Assembly (NCBI RefSeq): GCF_009909195.1
Contig: NZ_JAAAMU010000008.1
Location: forward strand, 186,001 to 250,000
Direction of reading: 5' to 3'
Source: Paenibacillus sacheonensis
Lineage (GTDB): Bacteria; Bacillota; Bacilli; Paenibacillales; Paenibacillaceae
Length of the DNA: 64,000 nucleotides
The notes beneath the pieces were generated by a model. That model was given only the letters and a program-made list of their open reading frames with translations. It searched no databases and was not told the origin of the DNA. Position 1 is the first letter of the stretch, and the number at the start of each line of letters is the position of its first letter. Positions 1 to 7,335 of this stretch are shown here, one piece after another. The position numbers were made by a program, and so were the translations under genes.

Positions 1-575
1 TGGGCTCCATTGCGGCGAATTTGGCGTTTAACGATAAGCTCACCCATTGGACCATCGCTGTATCGCTGCTGACCTTCTTCGGTATCTCTTTTCTCGTGTC
101 CAGGACCGCGCTTGAAAATCGGACATGGAACCGGTTAGTATCCGGCACTCCGACCGTCGTCATCGAGAACGGCAAAATTCTCGATGACAACATGCGAAAA
201 ATCCGCTATACGCTGGACTCCCTGACCCAATCTTTGCGAGAAAAAGATATTTTCGATATCGAGGAGATCGAGTACGCTTGCTTGGAGGATCACGGGAAGC
301 TGTCCGTCAAGAAGAAAAGCGAGTATGAGTGGGTGACGCGCAAAGATCTGAAGCTGCACGCCGCGGCCGTCCAGTCGTTCCCCGTCGAGCTGATTATGGA
401 CGGCAGAATCATGGAAGACAATCTCGCCCACAACGGGCTGACCGTCCTATGGCTGGAGCAGGTGCTGCGCCAGAAGAACAAGTCTGTCTCCGATGTGTTC
501 TATGCCGTGAGAGGTACGCAAAATAAGTTGTATTTTGACTACTATCAGGATCACATTGACAATCCTATCGATTAG
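1..575 (+). CDS. DUF421 (YetF-like) membrane protein, 5' end outside window
   Basis: The reading frame is open from the first bases, and the codons before the first possible start (TTG at 21) read GSIAAN, which fits the conserved end of the YetF membrane region. The gene therefore begins left of the window and the start at 21 is not real. What remains is the last transmembrane segment (about residues 10-25 of the visible part) and the soluble DUF421 domain, with the typical 'G.P.VVIENGKI' and 'ELIMDGRIMEDNL' repeats. Family members are membrane proteins of unknown biochemical role, some spore- or stress-related. It sits left of the first att-like repeat, so it may be ordinary chromosome or part of a further cassette. 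Confidence 0.85.
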   Translation, partial: GSIAANLAFNDKLTHWTIAVSLLTFFGISFLVSRTALENRTWNRLVSGTPTVVIENGKILDDNMRKIRYTLDSLTQSLREKDIFDIEEIEYACLEDHGKLSVKKKSEYEWVTRKDLKLHAAAVQSFPVELIMDGRIMEDNLAHNGLTVLWLEQVLRQKNKSVSDVFYAVRGTQNKLYFDYYQDHIDNPID

Positions 576-767
576 CTGCGACCTCCGCAAGACCCTCATG
601 AAGATCAGTTGACCCTACGGCATCGTGGCCGGTTCTATTACCCAATCGCAGACAGCGGTCCTCAAGCGCGCGTATTCGGCTTGGCTACGTCGATGCGGAA
701 CTCGAAGATGACAGCGTGATAAATCGCTGCCAATATTTTATTCCGCGTTACTTATGTATTTGTCACG

Positions 768-823
768 AAATTTTTCGCCGTTACTTGTGGTAGGGTTCAG
801 CGTAACGGGTCTATCGGCGAAAA
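768..823 (-). repeat. att-like repeat copy 1 (rlmH 3'-end-like)
   Basis: Read on the minus strand it contains GAACCCTACCACAAGTAA, which would encode EPYHK-stop, the same ending as rlmH at 10177. The core is flanked by inverted arms TTTTCGCCG (772-780) and CGGCGAAAA (815-823). It lies in direct orientation with copies 2 and 3 and with the end of rlmH. Interpretation as a serine-recombinase attachment site is inference from the SCC family of staphylococci. Confidence 0.7.
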
Positions 824-829
824 CAAAGT

Positions 830-845
830 GCGGCCCTGCGGCCGC
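830..845. terminator. Hairpin next to att copy 1
   Basis: Perfect 6-bp stem GCGGCC/GGCCGC with a 4-base loop. On the minus strand it is followed by a T-containing stretch, so it may terminate the TetR gene that ends at 907. A different-sequence hairpin in the same position follows att copy 3. Confidence 0.5.
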
Positions 846-906
846 CCATCCTTTGAACGTATTGAATTGAGAGCCGAATGTCACTTATAGCCGCAACCTG
901 GCACCA

Positions 907-1497
907 TCAACACATCCCGTTGTGGGAGGCGTCCGCCTGAACGGTGCCAAAGATATGAAACGGCTTTATCCCATTTGCGAATAGGCTATCTATCAGCTTG
1001 ACCAATTCTTCGGACGATAAATCTTTGCCGTTGCGTATCCAAAGGCGAAACAAAGATAGTAATGTTGATATGTAAAACTCAATCAGGTATGGCGCTAAGA
1101 TATCATTTGTTGGAAGATTTACAATCAATCTCTCAAAGGGAATTTCTCTTTTTAGGCGTTCAACAAAATGAACAGAACCATAGTCACCTAGGAGGGCTTT
1201 TAAGACAGAAATATCTTCTGTACTTTCCAAGCATTGAAGCGCATCTTGGAAAGTATGCGCAGAAAGCTCCCTGCTTGCCATTTCCTCGTTAATGGATTTC
1301 AAAACCTTCTCTTCAACGTAGTTCAGCAACTCATAAATATCTGTAAAGTATTGATAAAATGTACTGCGGTTATATCCTGACTTGTTGGCAATCTCTTGAA
1401 TAGATATTTTTTCAATTGGCTTTTGGCTATATAAATCACAGAACGCATTTATAAAGGTCTGCCTGGTTTTGTCTGTAATTTCAGGCTGCTTGTTCAT
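907..1497 (-). CDS. TetR/AcrR family transcriptional regulator
   Basis: A 196-residue protein starting MNKQPEITDK. The N-terminal TetR helix-turn-helix is clear at about residues 24-55 ('IQEIANKSGYNRSTFYQYF'), followed by an unrecognised all-helical ligand domain. The start at 1497 is chosen because AGGGA/GGAGG lies just upstream; a longer frame exists but lacks a ribosome site. The gene is divergent from the ketopantoate-reductase-like gene at 1646. The shared gap has a good promoter and a palindrome at its start point, so this protein probably represses its neighbour. The ligand is unknown. Confidence 0.9.
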   Translation of the reverse strand: MNKQPEITDKTRQTFINAFCDLYSQKPIEKISIQEIANKSGYNRSTFYQYFTDIYELLNYVEEKVLKSINEEMASRELSAHTFQDALQCLESTEDISVLKALLGDYGSVHFVERLKREIPFERLIVNLPTNDILAPYLIEFYISTLLSLFRLWIRNGKDLSSEELVKLIDSLFANGIKPFHIFGTVQADASHNGMC

Positions 1498-1553
1498 AAT
1501 TCCCTCCATTTCCGGTTCAATTGATGATCCGACAGATATTAAAAATCTGATGG

Positions 1554-1602
1554 TTGATGACCGTATAGTGAATCCATACAATATTATCATACAACACGTT
1601 GT
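1554..1602 (+). promoter_or_regulatory. Promoter and probable TetR operator of the reductase gene
   Basis: TTGATG (1554-1559) and TACAAT (1577-1582) are separated by 17 bases, a good sigma-A pattern reading toward the gene at 1646. Just downstream, ACAACACGTTGT (1591-1602) has perfect 5-bp inverted arms and would sit at or just after the transcription start, where a TetR dimer could block it. The operator assignment is inference. Confidence 0.5.
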
Positions 1603-1645
1603 TTGATCATCAATAAGGATTATCAACTCTTTGGGGGAGTCTAAC

Positions 1646-2575
1646 ATGAAAATTTTATTCTTCGGTAGAGGTGTAATATCGACCCAATATGCGTGGGCTT
1701 TCGAACAGGCGGGGCATACAGTTGACTTTTACGTTAGAAAGGGGAGGAAAGAAACCTTCGGAAGCAGTATAAAGCTTGAAATGTGGGACGCTCGAAAAGG
1801 GAAAAAGCTAATAAAAGAAAGCTGGAACATTAAACTGCATGAGGAGATCCTTCCAAATTATGATCTCATTATTGTGAGCGTCAACACGGAACAACTTCCA
1901 GGAGCAGCACAATTCCTATCAACTGCTGCAGGAAATGCCCCTATCCTCATATTCAATAACATTTGGCAAGATTTGAAATCATCGATCGCACCATTGTCTA
2001 TGAACAATGTTGTCTTTGGCTTCCCCGGAGCAGGGGGCGGCATAGCGGACAATAAGCTTAGGGGCGGCTTTTTGAAAATGGTATTTCTAGAAAAACCACG
2101 GGCAGGCACTGAGCATATTAACAACAAGGTCAGAGAACTATTTGAAAGTGCCCATTTTAAAATTAGTTGGAAAAAGGATATGCAAAACTGGCTATGGAAT
2201 CACTTTGCCATGAATGCAGCGATGGAAGCCGAGGTGTTAAAACGGGGAAGTTTTTCAGCGCTCATGAACCATAATGATTCATTTTCCAATGTTGGGTTGA
2301 ATATGAGGGAATTGATTCCTGTACTTAAAGCAAGAGGTGCAAAGCTTGATGCCATTTCTCTCCTGCTGACTAAAATTCCACCTGGACTTCTCGGCACACT
2401 TTTTAACAAGGTTATTTTTGCAAAAGGCAGCTTACCGCGACTTTTTGTGGAATATAACAATAGTAAAGCAGGTTTTGCGGTTCTTGAAGTTGTGAGAGAA
2501 GCAAAAAAGGTAAGCATACCTTTGACACGTCATACGATAGCATTTGAAAATACTGAATATGCAAAAGAAATTTAA
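1646..2575 (+). CDS. Ketopantoate reductase-like (ApbA/PanE family) NAD(P)-dependent oxidoreductase
   Basis: A 309-residue protein with a start chosen at MKILFFGRG, 8 bases after GGGGGA. The N-terminus forms a Rossmann beta-alpha-beta ('GRGVISTQYAWAFEQAGH'), and the next strand ends in a basic stretch (VRKGRK) that would suit NADPH. The third glycine of the usual GxGxxG is replaced. The 'VFGFPGAGGG' segment and a helical C-terminal domain agree with the 2-dehydropantoate 2-reductase fold. In this accessory setting, beside its own TetR regulator, it is unlikely to be the pantothenate-pathway enzyme; similar proteins reduce unknown oxo-acids. The family is secure, the substrate is unknown. Confidence 0.85.
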   Translation: MKILFFGRGVISTQYAWAFEQAGHTVDFYVRKGRKETFGSSIKLEMWDARKGKKLIKESWNIKLHEEILPNYDLIIVSVNTEQLPGAAQFLSTAAGNAPILIFNNIWQDLKSSIAPLSMNNVVFGFPGAGGGIADNKLRGGFLKMVFLEKPRAGTEHINNKVRELFESAHFKISWKKDMQNWLWNHFAMNAAMEAEVLKRGSFSALMNHNDSFSNVGLNMRELIPVLKARGAKLDAISLLLTKIPPGLLGTLFNKVIFAKGSLPRLFVEYNNSKAGFAVLEVVREAKKVSIPLTRHTIAFENTEYAKEI

Positions 2576-2699
2576 AGAAGCCTTCGATGATAACCGCTAT
2601 GAGAACTGGAGAAACAAGCGAAGACGAGGCAAGAGTGATGAGCCGATTATATCCGATGAAGAACATGAAGCCATTATCCACGATACAACTGCCGGTTAA
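2559..2699 (+). CDS. Small unknown ORF overlapping the reductase gene
   Basis: A 46-residue frame (MQKKFKEAFDDNRYENW...) starts inside the last 17 bases of the reductase gene and ends in TAA. It is strongly charged and predicted soluble. I do not recognise it. The start lies in an A-rich run without a clear ribosome site, so translation would need coupling to the upstream gene. It could also be the degraded end of a lost gene. Confidence 0.35.
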   Translation: MQKKFKEAFDDNRYENWRNKRRRGKSDEPIISDEEHEAIIHDTTAG

Positions 2700-2782
2700 C
2701 GCACCGGCTGCCACCTCTTGTTGTTTATTGAGCGCTTGTTCTTCGACAGCGTAATGTCTACTGAACCTGTATGTGATTGCAC

Positions 2783-3208
2783 TCACTTCTTCTTGTTTCT
2801 CATAGCGGCGAGCAGCTTCACATTTCCACAGTCCCCTTCCACGAACCGCCTATATTCTGGGGATTCCACCGGAACGATCGCGATTTTCCCCTCCGCATTG
2901 AAATGAATGCCCCATCCGTATTTTTTCGGGAGCATCGATGCTCTTAAGCATGGTTTCGGTTTCATAAAAAACTCGTCTCGAATCTGGTCGCCTCTCTCGG
3001 CTAACTCCTCCTCCGGAATGTTTTTGTGCCGGGTATGCACGATGTACAGGAGCTCTTCCTGCGTATAGCCATACGGATTATTCGCGAGTAACTCAAACTC
3101 GATACCCGGCTTTGTTTTTCCGTTTTTCTTGTCCAAAGGCTTCATTCCGGTCTCTGAGGGGCAATCCGCGGCAACGGTAATGAACGTATCATAGTAATTC
3201 CAGTCCAT
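2783..3208 (-). CDS. DUF6157 family protein
   Basis: A 141-residue soluble protein beginning MDWNYYDTFITVAADCP, typical of the small DUF6157 family whose function is not known. Conserved elements include 'NPYGYTQEELLY.VH' and 'KYGWGIHF...GKIAIVPVESPEY'. An AGGAGG lies 7 bases before the ATG at 3208, whereas the ATG two codons earlier is too close to it, so I prefer 3208. It follows the ABM monooxygenase gene on the same strand after about 50 bases and may share its transcript. Confidence 0.8.
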   Translation of the reverse strand: MDWNYYDTFITVAADCPSETGMKPLDKKNGKTKPGIEFELLANNPYGYTQEELLYIVHTRHKNIPEEELAERGDQIRDEFFMKPKPCLRASMLPKKYGWGIHFNAEGKIAIVPVESPEYRRFVEGDCGNVKLLAAMRNKKK

Positions 3209-3259
3209 CCTCATTCCTCCTGAATCAGGTCTAGCACCGCTCCAAACACGTCGATTTAA

Positions 3260-3562
3260 TTAAAATCCTTTTCCTCCGAGAGGCCGAACCTTTACGGCAC
3301 TGCCCCCTGCGATTAAATGCCGGCAACGCCCGATCAGCTCGAGCACTTTCTCGTTTCGCAAGGACGCGGCATGAAACTCCTGGCTCTCCCAGAGCTCCGT
3401 AATCCAAAGATCGTTAGGATCGTCTTCAGCCGCATGCAGGATATAATAGATGCAGCCCTCCATATCGTTCAATGTCGCGCTGGATGCCAGCATCATCTCC
3501 GCGAGCTCTTCCCGTTTCCCCTCGTGAGCCGTTAATTTTCCGAACATGGCGTACTTGCTCAT
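3260..3562 (-). CDS. Putative quinol monooxygenase, ABM domain (YgiN-like)
   Basis: A 100-residue protein made of a single ABM (antibiotic biosynthesis monooxygenase) domain: 'KLTAHEGKREELAEMMLAS' followed by 'YYILHAAEDDPNDLWITELWES.EFHAASL'. Proteins of this ferredoxin-like fold act as cofactor-free monooxygenases or simply bind small aromatic or quinone ligands. Its ATG overlaps the stop of the upstream regulator gene by 4 bases (ATGA), so the two are translationally coupled and the regulator probably controls it. Confidence 0.85.
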   Translation of the reverse strand: MSKYAMFGKLTAHEGKREELAEMMLASSATLNDMEGCIYYILHAAEDDPNDLWITELWESQEFHAASLRNEKVLELIGRCRHLIAGGSAVKVRPLGGKGF

Positions 3563-4053
3563 CGTTCATCTTCCTTTCTTCTTGTGGAATTTGCCAACAT
3601 GGCTTCGTAATGCGCAAGCATTCGAGCGTTTGCCTCCACCATCTTCCCGACAAGCAGCTCCGACTCAATCTGCAAGGCTGTGCTGTACGCCATCAAAAAA
3701 TAAGGTACATACGTCTGCAACATCGAATGTTCTAACTGGAACACGGCCTCTTCGGGCTTACGCTCCACGAGCGCGTGGCCAGCCTCCTTAGCAAATATCG
3801 AGGCATGGATCAACGCCTTCTGCTCCTCGATATCGAAGAAGAGCGGGGAATCGGTAAACCGGCTCAGGATGCTATAGCCGCCGTTTGGGCCCGAATCCGC
3901 AAGGATTGGAACCTCGCTGGCGCACAGAGAATCGATACAGCGATAGACGGCCCGCACGTGAATCTCGAGCTCTTCCGCCAACTGCTTCGCGGTCATCCGC
4001 TTGCCTGAGCGCAGCATCCAGAGAATCGATAACATATTGTCCGATTTCGTCAT
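3559..4053 (-). CDS. DeoR/YafY-type HTH transcriptional regulator lacking a full WYL domain
   Basis: A 164-residue protein. Residues 1-60 form the HTH_11 winged helix of YafY-like regulators ('MLSILWMLRSGKRMTAKQLAEELEIHVRAVYR'), with the following 'GPNGGYSI' wing. YafY relatives are usually about 300 residues and carry a WYL ligand domain; here only a short helical region follows, so this is a short version of the family or a truncated one. It is the first gene of the transcript continuing into the ABM monooxygenase. Confidence 0.8.
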   Translation of the reverse strand: MTKSDNMLSILWMLRSGKRMTAKQLAEELEIHVRAVYRCIDSLCASEVPILADSGPNGGYSILSRFTDSPLFFDIEEQKALIHASIFAKEAGHALVERKPEEAVFQLEHSMLQTYVPYFLMAYSTALQIESELLVGKMVEANARMLAHYEAMLANSTRRKEDER

Positions 4054-4190
4054 CGACTAAGCCTTCTTTCCAAGAAGCGTGCCGAATTAACTCCGAACTC
4101 CTATTAATTATAATCATGCATCACTGACAAATACGGTCAGTTATTCCAATCTATCTTGAGCCGCGATTAGACTGAAGTAATTCAGAAGCA

Positions 4191-4243
4191 ATTTTCGCCG
4201 TCACTTATGGTACGGTTCAGCTTAACGGTCAAAACGGCAAAAA
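4191..4243 (-). repeat. att-like repeat copy 2 (rlmH 3'-end-like)
   Basis: The plus strand reads TCACTTATGGTACGGTTC; the complement gives GAACCGTACCATAAGTGA, encoding EPYHK-stop. The left arm ATTTTCGCCG is intact, the right arm is degenerate (ACGGCAAAA). Orientation is the same as copies 1 and 3 and rlmH. Confidence 0.7.
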
Positions 4244-4276
4244 AAAACGAAAGGAGTGCCTCGTCAACTCCTTTCG
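4239..4276 (-). terminator. Rho-independent terminator of the ECF sigma gene
   Basis: A perfect 10-bp stem CGAAAGGAGT/ACTCCTTTCG with a 9-base loop is followed on the minus strand by nine T residues. It lies 17 bases after the stop of the sigma-factor gene and directly abuts att copy 2. Confidence 0.9.
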
Positions 4277-4293
4277 AGCTTTAAGTAGTGATT

Positions 4294-5166
4294 CTACAGA
4301 TGCCTTAACTTTTCCGGATTGGCGACGTTATAGATCGCATCGATCTTATGATCTCGATAAGCAAAAGAATACACGTATTGAATCCCTTGATCCAATTGAA
4401 GGCGGATTCCGGGGAGCCCATTCACCATGAGGAATGAATACGTAAATTTACCCGCATGCCTATTGATCATATTTTCATGAAGCTTCAGTACTCTCTCAAA
4501 CCCGAAGACCGGCACTTGCGCCGCGCTTACTTTGCCTCCGCCGTCCGAGTAGAATACTATATTCTCACTAACCAGTTCAAGAAGCTTCGTCGTATTTCCT
4601 TGCAACAGCGATTTCACGAACTCTTTCACTTTCTCCTCGGCAATGGAGACCGACGGTTGCTGGTCCGGATCGAAATGGATGCTTTTCTTGGCACGATGGC
4701 AAATTTGCCGGCAGTTCGCGCTGCTTTTTCCGACGATATCGGCGATCTCTTCAAACGAATAATGAAAAATCTCCCGAAGAAGAAAAACGGCCCTTTCCGT
4801 TGCGCTCAGTTGCTGCAGCAGTAGCAGATAAGCCGTGGAAATGGACTCAGACCTCAAATACTTACTGGATGGATCGTTGTCCGAAGCCCCCCTTTCAAGC
4901 AGGGGCTCCGGAAGCCAAGGACCGACGTACATTTCCCGTTTTTTGGCGGATGAGCGCAGCAGATCGAGACAACGGTTCGTCACGATTTTGTATAGAAAGG
5001 CCCTTTCGTTTCGGATCGTCCCGGTGTCGGATAGACCGTCGTAGCTTATAAAAGCATCCTGTACGATGTCCTCTGCGTCCATAACGCTGCCGAGCATCCG
5101 ATAGGCTAACGAGAACAGCTCTGTTTTATAACGCTTATATAACTCCTCTGTGCTCATACTGGGCAT
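4294..5166 (-). CDS. ECF41-type (SigJ-like) sigma factor with SnoaL-like C-terminal domain
   Basis: About 290 residues. Sigma region 2 ('LYKRYKTELFSLAYRMLGSVMDAEDIVQDAF') and region 4 ('FEEIADIVGKSSANCRQICHRAKKSI') are followed by a SnoaL/NTF2-like domain with the 'SDGGGK' and 'YNVANPEKL' signatures of group ECF41. These factors have no classic anti-sigma; the C-terminal domain regulates the protein itself. Starts at 5166 (after AAGGAGAGG) and 5157 are both possible. Its first 32 bases overlap the end of the FAD oxidoreductase gene. ECF41 genes typically sit beside an oxidoreductase, epimerase or carboxymuconolactone decarboxylase, so the pairing here fits. Confidence 0.9.
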   Translation of the reverse strand: MPSMSTEELYKRYKTELFSLAYRMLGSVMDAEDIVQDAFISYDGLSDTGTIRNERAFLYKIVTNRCLDLLRSSAKKREMYVGPWLPEPLLERGASDNDPSSKYLRSESISTAYLLLLQQLSATERAVFLLREIFHYSFEEIADIVGKSSANCRQICHRAKKSIHFDPDQQPSVSIAEEKVKEFVKSLLQGNTTKLLELVSENIVFYSDGGGKVSAAQVPVFGFERVLKLHENMINRHAGKFTYSFLMVNGLPGIRLQLDQGIQYVYSFAYRDHKIDAIYNVANPEKLRHL

Positions 5167-6436
5167 TCCTCTCCTTATCCTCGAGGGAGAGCATATGTTG
5201 TACGGCTCTTTTGGCGCTTGCCGTCGCAGCATCGACCAATACTTCACCGTGCGACGCCCATTCTCCTGCTACATACAATCCTTGTATTTCCGGGACGGCA
5301 GGTCCGGGATTCTCAAGACGTTTGAGATGCATAAAGTCGTGGCAAACCGTCATCCTCGGAAGGTATTGCTTGACGATCAATTCGTCCCGCCATCCCGGCT
5401 GCATCAGATCGAGCACGCCTTCAAGTTCGTGCAAATCCTTATCAGCGTCCGTGTCTTTCCCTTGGTACTTAATGAGCGATATGACTTGCGCGCCATCGTC
5501 GCTAAGGTAAGCCGCGCGCGAATAATTGCTGAAAAGCACGGTCTGATCGATACCGTAAGCAAATTGCTGCTTCGGCTTGGGAAGTCGGTTCAAGGCTACG
5601 TCCAGGCAGGCCGCGTTGACCTCAATCGCTTGTTCTTTCCAGGTACGAAGAGCGGTATTCTCCGCGAAGGGCACCAAGTCATTCGCGACGGCAGGCGGCG
5701 TGGCGAGGATGACATGGCGCGTATTGATCTTCGTTCCGTCTTCGCAGAGAACCTGCCGCACGATCCCGCCGCGGATATCGACGGACGAGACTTTGGTATT
5801 GGTTAATAGCCGCACGCCGAGGTCGGCCGCCTTCGTCCGCAACTCCTCGACCAATGCGCCCCAACCGCGATCCAGATACAGCGCGCCTTTCAGAGCATTC
5901 TGTAGCTGCTTCAATACAGGACCGGCCGCCGGCAAATCCGGCCCGACCACGTAACTGGCGGCACGAAGCAACGAATAGAAGATATTGCGCACCATCGGAT
6001 CCCGCAGATTCCCTTCGACCCATTCGCGGATACTGATCCTGTCGAACGGGTGAGTATCTGCTTTCATGAGCTTCATCAGGCACGAAGCGAACTCCATCTT
6101 TCCTTTCCAGGACAACAGCGGGGTCGTGAACAACGATTTCATATCCGAAGGCAAGGCGCTTAACTTCCCTTTCCATACACCGTAAGCGAAAGCCGAAGGC
6201 TGCTTGCCTTGCAAGGTCAACCCTAGCTCCCGGAACGTCGCGTACGCATCCCCCTTATACAAGGAGTGCGCGCCCAGATTGAAGTACGCTCGCTTCTTCT
6301 TGTTGGAAATGGCACGGCCGCCTAATCGTTCCTGTTTCTCGATGACTACCGTTTGTTTCCCTGCTTTGGCTGCGTAAATGGCCGCGGTTAGACCTGCAAT
6401 TCCTCCGCCAACAACGACTACATCAACCTTTTGCAT
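5135..6436 (-). CDS. FAD-dependent amine oxidase/phytoene-desaturase-like oxidoreductase
   Basis: A 433-residue flavoprotein. The dinucleotide-binding motif is at residues 6-25 (VVVVGGGIAGLTAAIY), with 'EKQERLGGRA' next and the C-terminal FAD contact 'GLYVAGEWASHGEVLVDAATASAKRAV'. This layout is shared by protoporphyrinogen oxidase, CrtI and amine oxidases; I cannot assign the substrate. It is upstream of and overlaps the ECF41 sigma gene, so it is the likely co-transcribed target of that sigma factor. No membrane segment is seen. Confidence 0.85.
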   Translation of the reverse strand: MQKVDVVVVGGGIAGLTAAIYAAKAGKQTVVIEKQERLGGRAISNKKKRAYFNLGAHSLYKGDAYATFRELGLTLQGKQPSAFAYGVWKGKLSALPSDMKSLFTTPLLSWKGKMEFASCLMKLMKADTHPFDRISIREWVEGNLRDPMVRNIFYSLLRAASYVVGPDLPAAGPVLKQLQNALKGALYLDRGWGALVEELRTKAADLGVRLLTNTKVSSVDIRGGIVRQVLCEDGTKINTRHVILATPPAVANDLVPFAENTALRTWKEQAIEVNAACLDVALNRLPKPKQQFAYGIDQTVLFSNYSRAAYLSDDGAQVISLIKYQGKDTDADKDLHELEGVLDLMQPGWRDELIVKQYLPRMTVCHDFMHLKRLENPGPAVPEIQGLYVAGEWASHGEVLVDAATASAKRAVQHMLSLEDKERNAQYEHRGVI

Positions 6437-6493
6437 CGTTCATCATCCCTTCGCAATTTTACCTGTATGACGGGGAAGGGTTGTGAAGTGTGA

Positions 6494-7180
6494 CAGTTAC
6501 GCAAAAAAAATGAAAATCCATACCGATCCTCCGGTGGTCCAATGAAATACAATGCACGGTTGAAGCGGGAGATTCCGAAGGGTTGGAATGTAAACTCGCT
6601 TTCTGATGTAGTAAATAACATTGCTGCAGGCACGAGACCTGGCGAACGTCTGCAAGAATTGTATTACACTCCATTAGACGATATCCCAATGCGTAGAATG
6701 AGTTTCTATGGCGGGCAGTCGCATGAAGAAGCAAAAAGCAGCTTAATCCTGTATCAAAAAAATAATATTCTTTTAGACGCAATGCGTGTCCATTTTCACC
6801 GGCTTTGTATCTCATCACAAGTCGGAATCACGCGCTCGACAACTATTGTAATGCGTACAAAAGAGCCGAAATTGATGCCTTTTGTATATCAAGTGGTTAA
6901 CTCGGACGAGAAGATCGCATATGCCGTAAATCAGTCAGGAAAGTCGCAGCAACCCTATGTAAACTGGGAGGGTGAGCTTGAAAAGTATAGCTTTGCAATG
7001 CCGCCTGAAAATTTGGCGCTTCGATACTCGGACGAGATAATATCAATAATAGAAAAAGTGAAAAGTAGCGAGCAAGAAAACTTTGAGCTTACCGCGCTCC
7101 GCAACTTTCTACTCCCGCTTCTGATGAACGGGCAAGTCACGGTAGCGACGGCAGAATCAGTGGCAGAGCAACTTACGTAG
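6494..7180 (+). pseudogene. hsdS: Truncated type I restriction specificity subunit (hsdS, C-terminal half)
   Basis: The open frame from 6542 encodes 212 residues matching the second target-recognition domain and last conserved repeat of HsdS. Upstream of that ATG the frame continues back to a stop at 6491 and still reads like the HsdS central linker (ENPYRSSGGPMKYN...REIPKGW). Homology is thus cut in the middle of the protein, not at a start codon; the first recognition domain and any hsdM/hsdR are missing. It is a remnant just inside att copy 3. hsdS fragments are also common in staphylococcal SCC elements. Confidence 0.8.
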
Positions 7181-7218
7181 CGAATACAGAACAGCCCAAA
7201 GCAATGGCCCTTCCTTTT

Positions 7219-7273
7219 AATTTTTCGCCGTCACTTATGGTACGGTTCACCTTAACGGGTCTATCGGCGAAAA
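7219..7273 (-). repeat. att-like repeat copy 3 (rlmH 3'-end-like)
   Basis: Core TCACTTATGGTACGGTTC at 7231-7248 is identical to copy 2. The inverted arms TTTTCGCCG (7222-7230) and CGGCGAAAA (7265-7273) are identical to copy 1, as is the intervening AACGGGTCTAT. Same orientation as the rlmH end. Confidence 0.7.
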
Positions 7274-7278
7274 AGAAT

Positions 7279-7296
7279 GGCGGCCCTGCCGCCGCC
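7279..7296 (-). terminator. Hairpin next to att copy 3
   Basis: A perfect 6-bp stem GGCGGC/GCCGCC; on the minus strand ATTCTTTTT follows. It lies about 40 bases after the AraC gene and may terminate it. It occupies the same position relative to the repeat as the hairpin beside copy 1. Confidence 0.55.
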
Positions 7297-7335
7297 AGCT
7301 TATACATATCCATGGATCAATGTGACGACAAGAAC

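Larger units (their letters stand above)
576..906. other. Gene-free stretch holding the first att-like repeat
   Basis: This is the 331-base gap between the DUF421 gene and the TetR gene. I see no credible ORF. Its recognisable content is the att-like repeat at 768-823 and the hairpin at 830-845. The rest (580-760) looks like decayed coding sequence but I could not assign it. Confidence 0.6.

Noticed and set aside
768..7273. Reading the three repeats as ordinary transcription terminators or REP-type repeats
   Set aside because: The hairpins beside them may terminate, but the shared core matches the rlmH 3' coding end in direct orientation and cuts the region into cassettes, which terminators would not explain.
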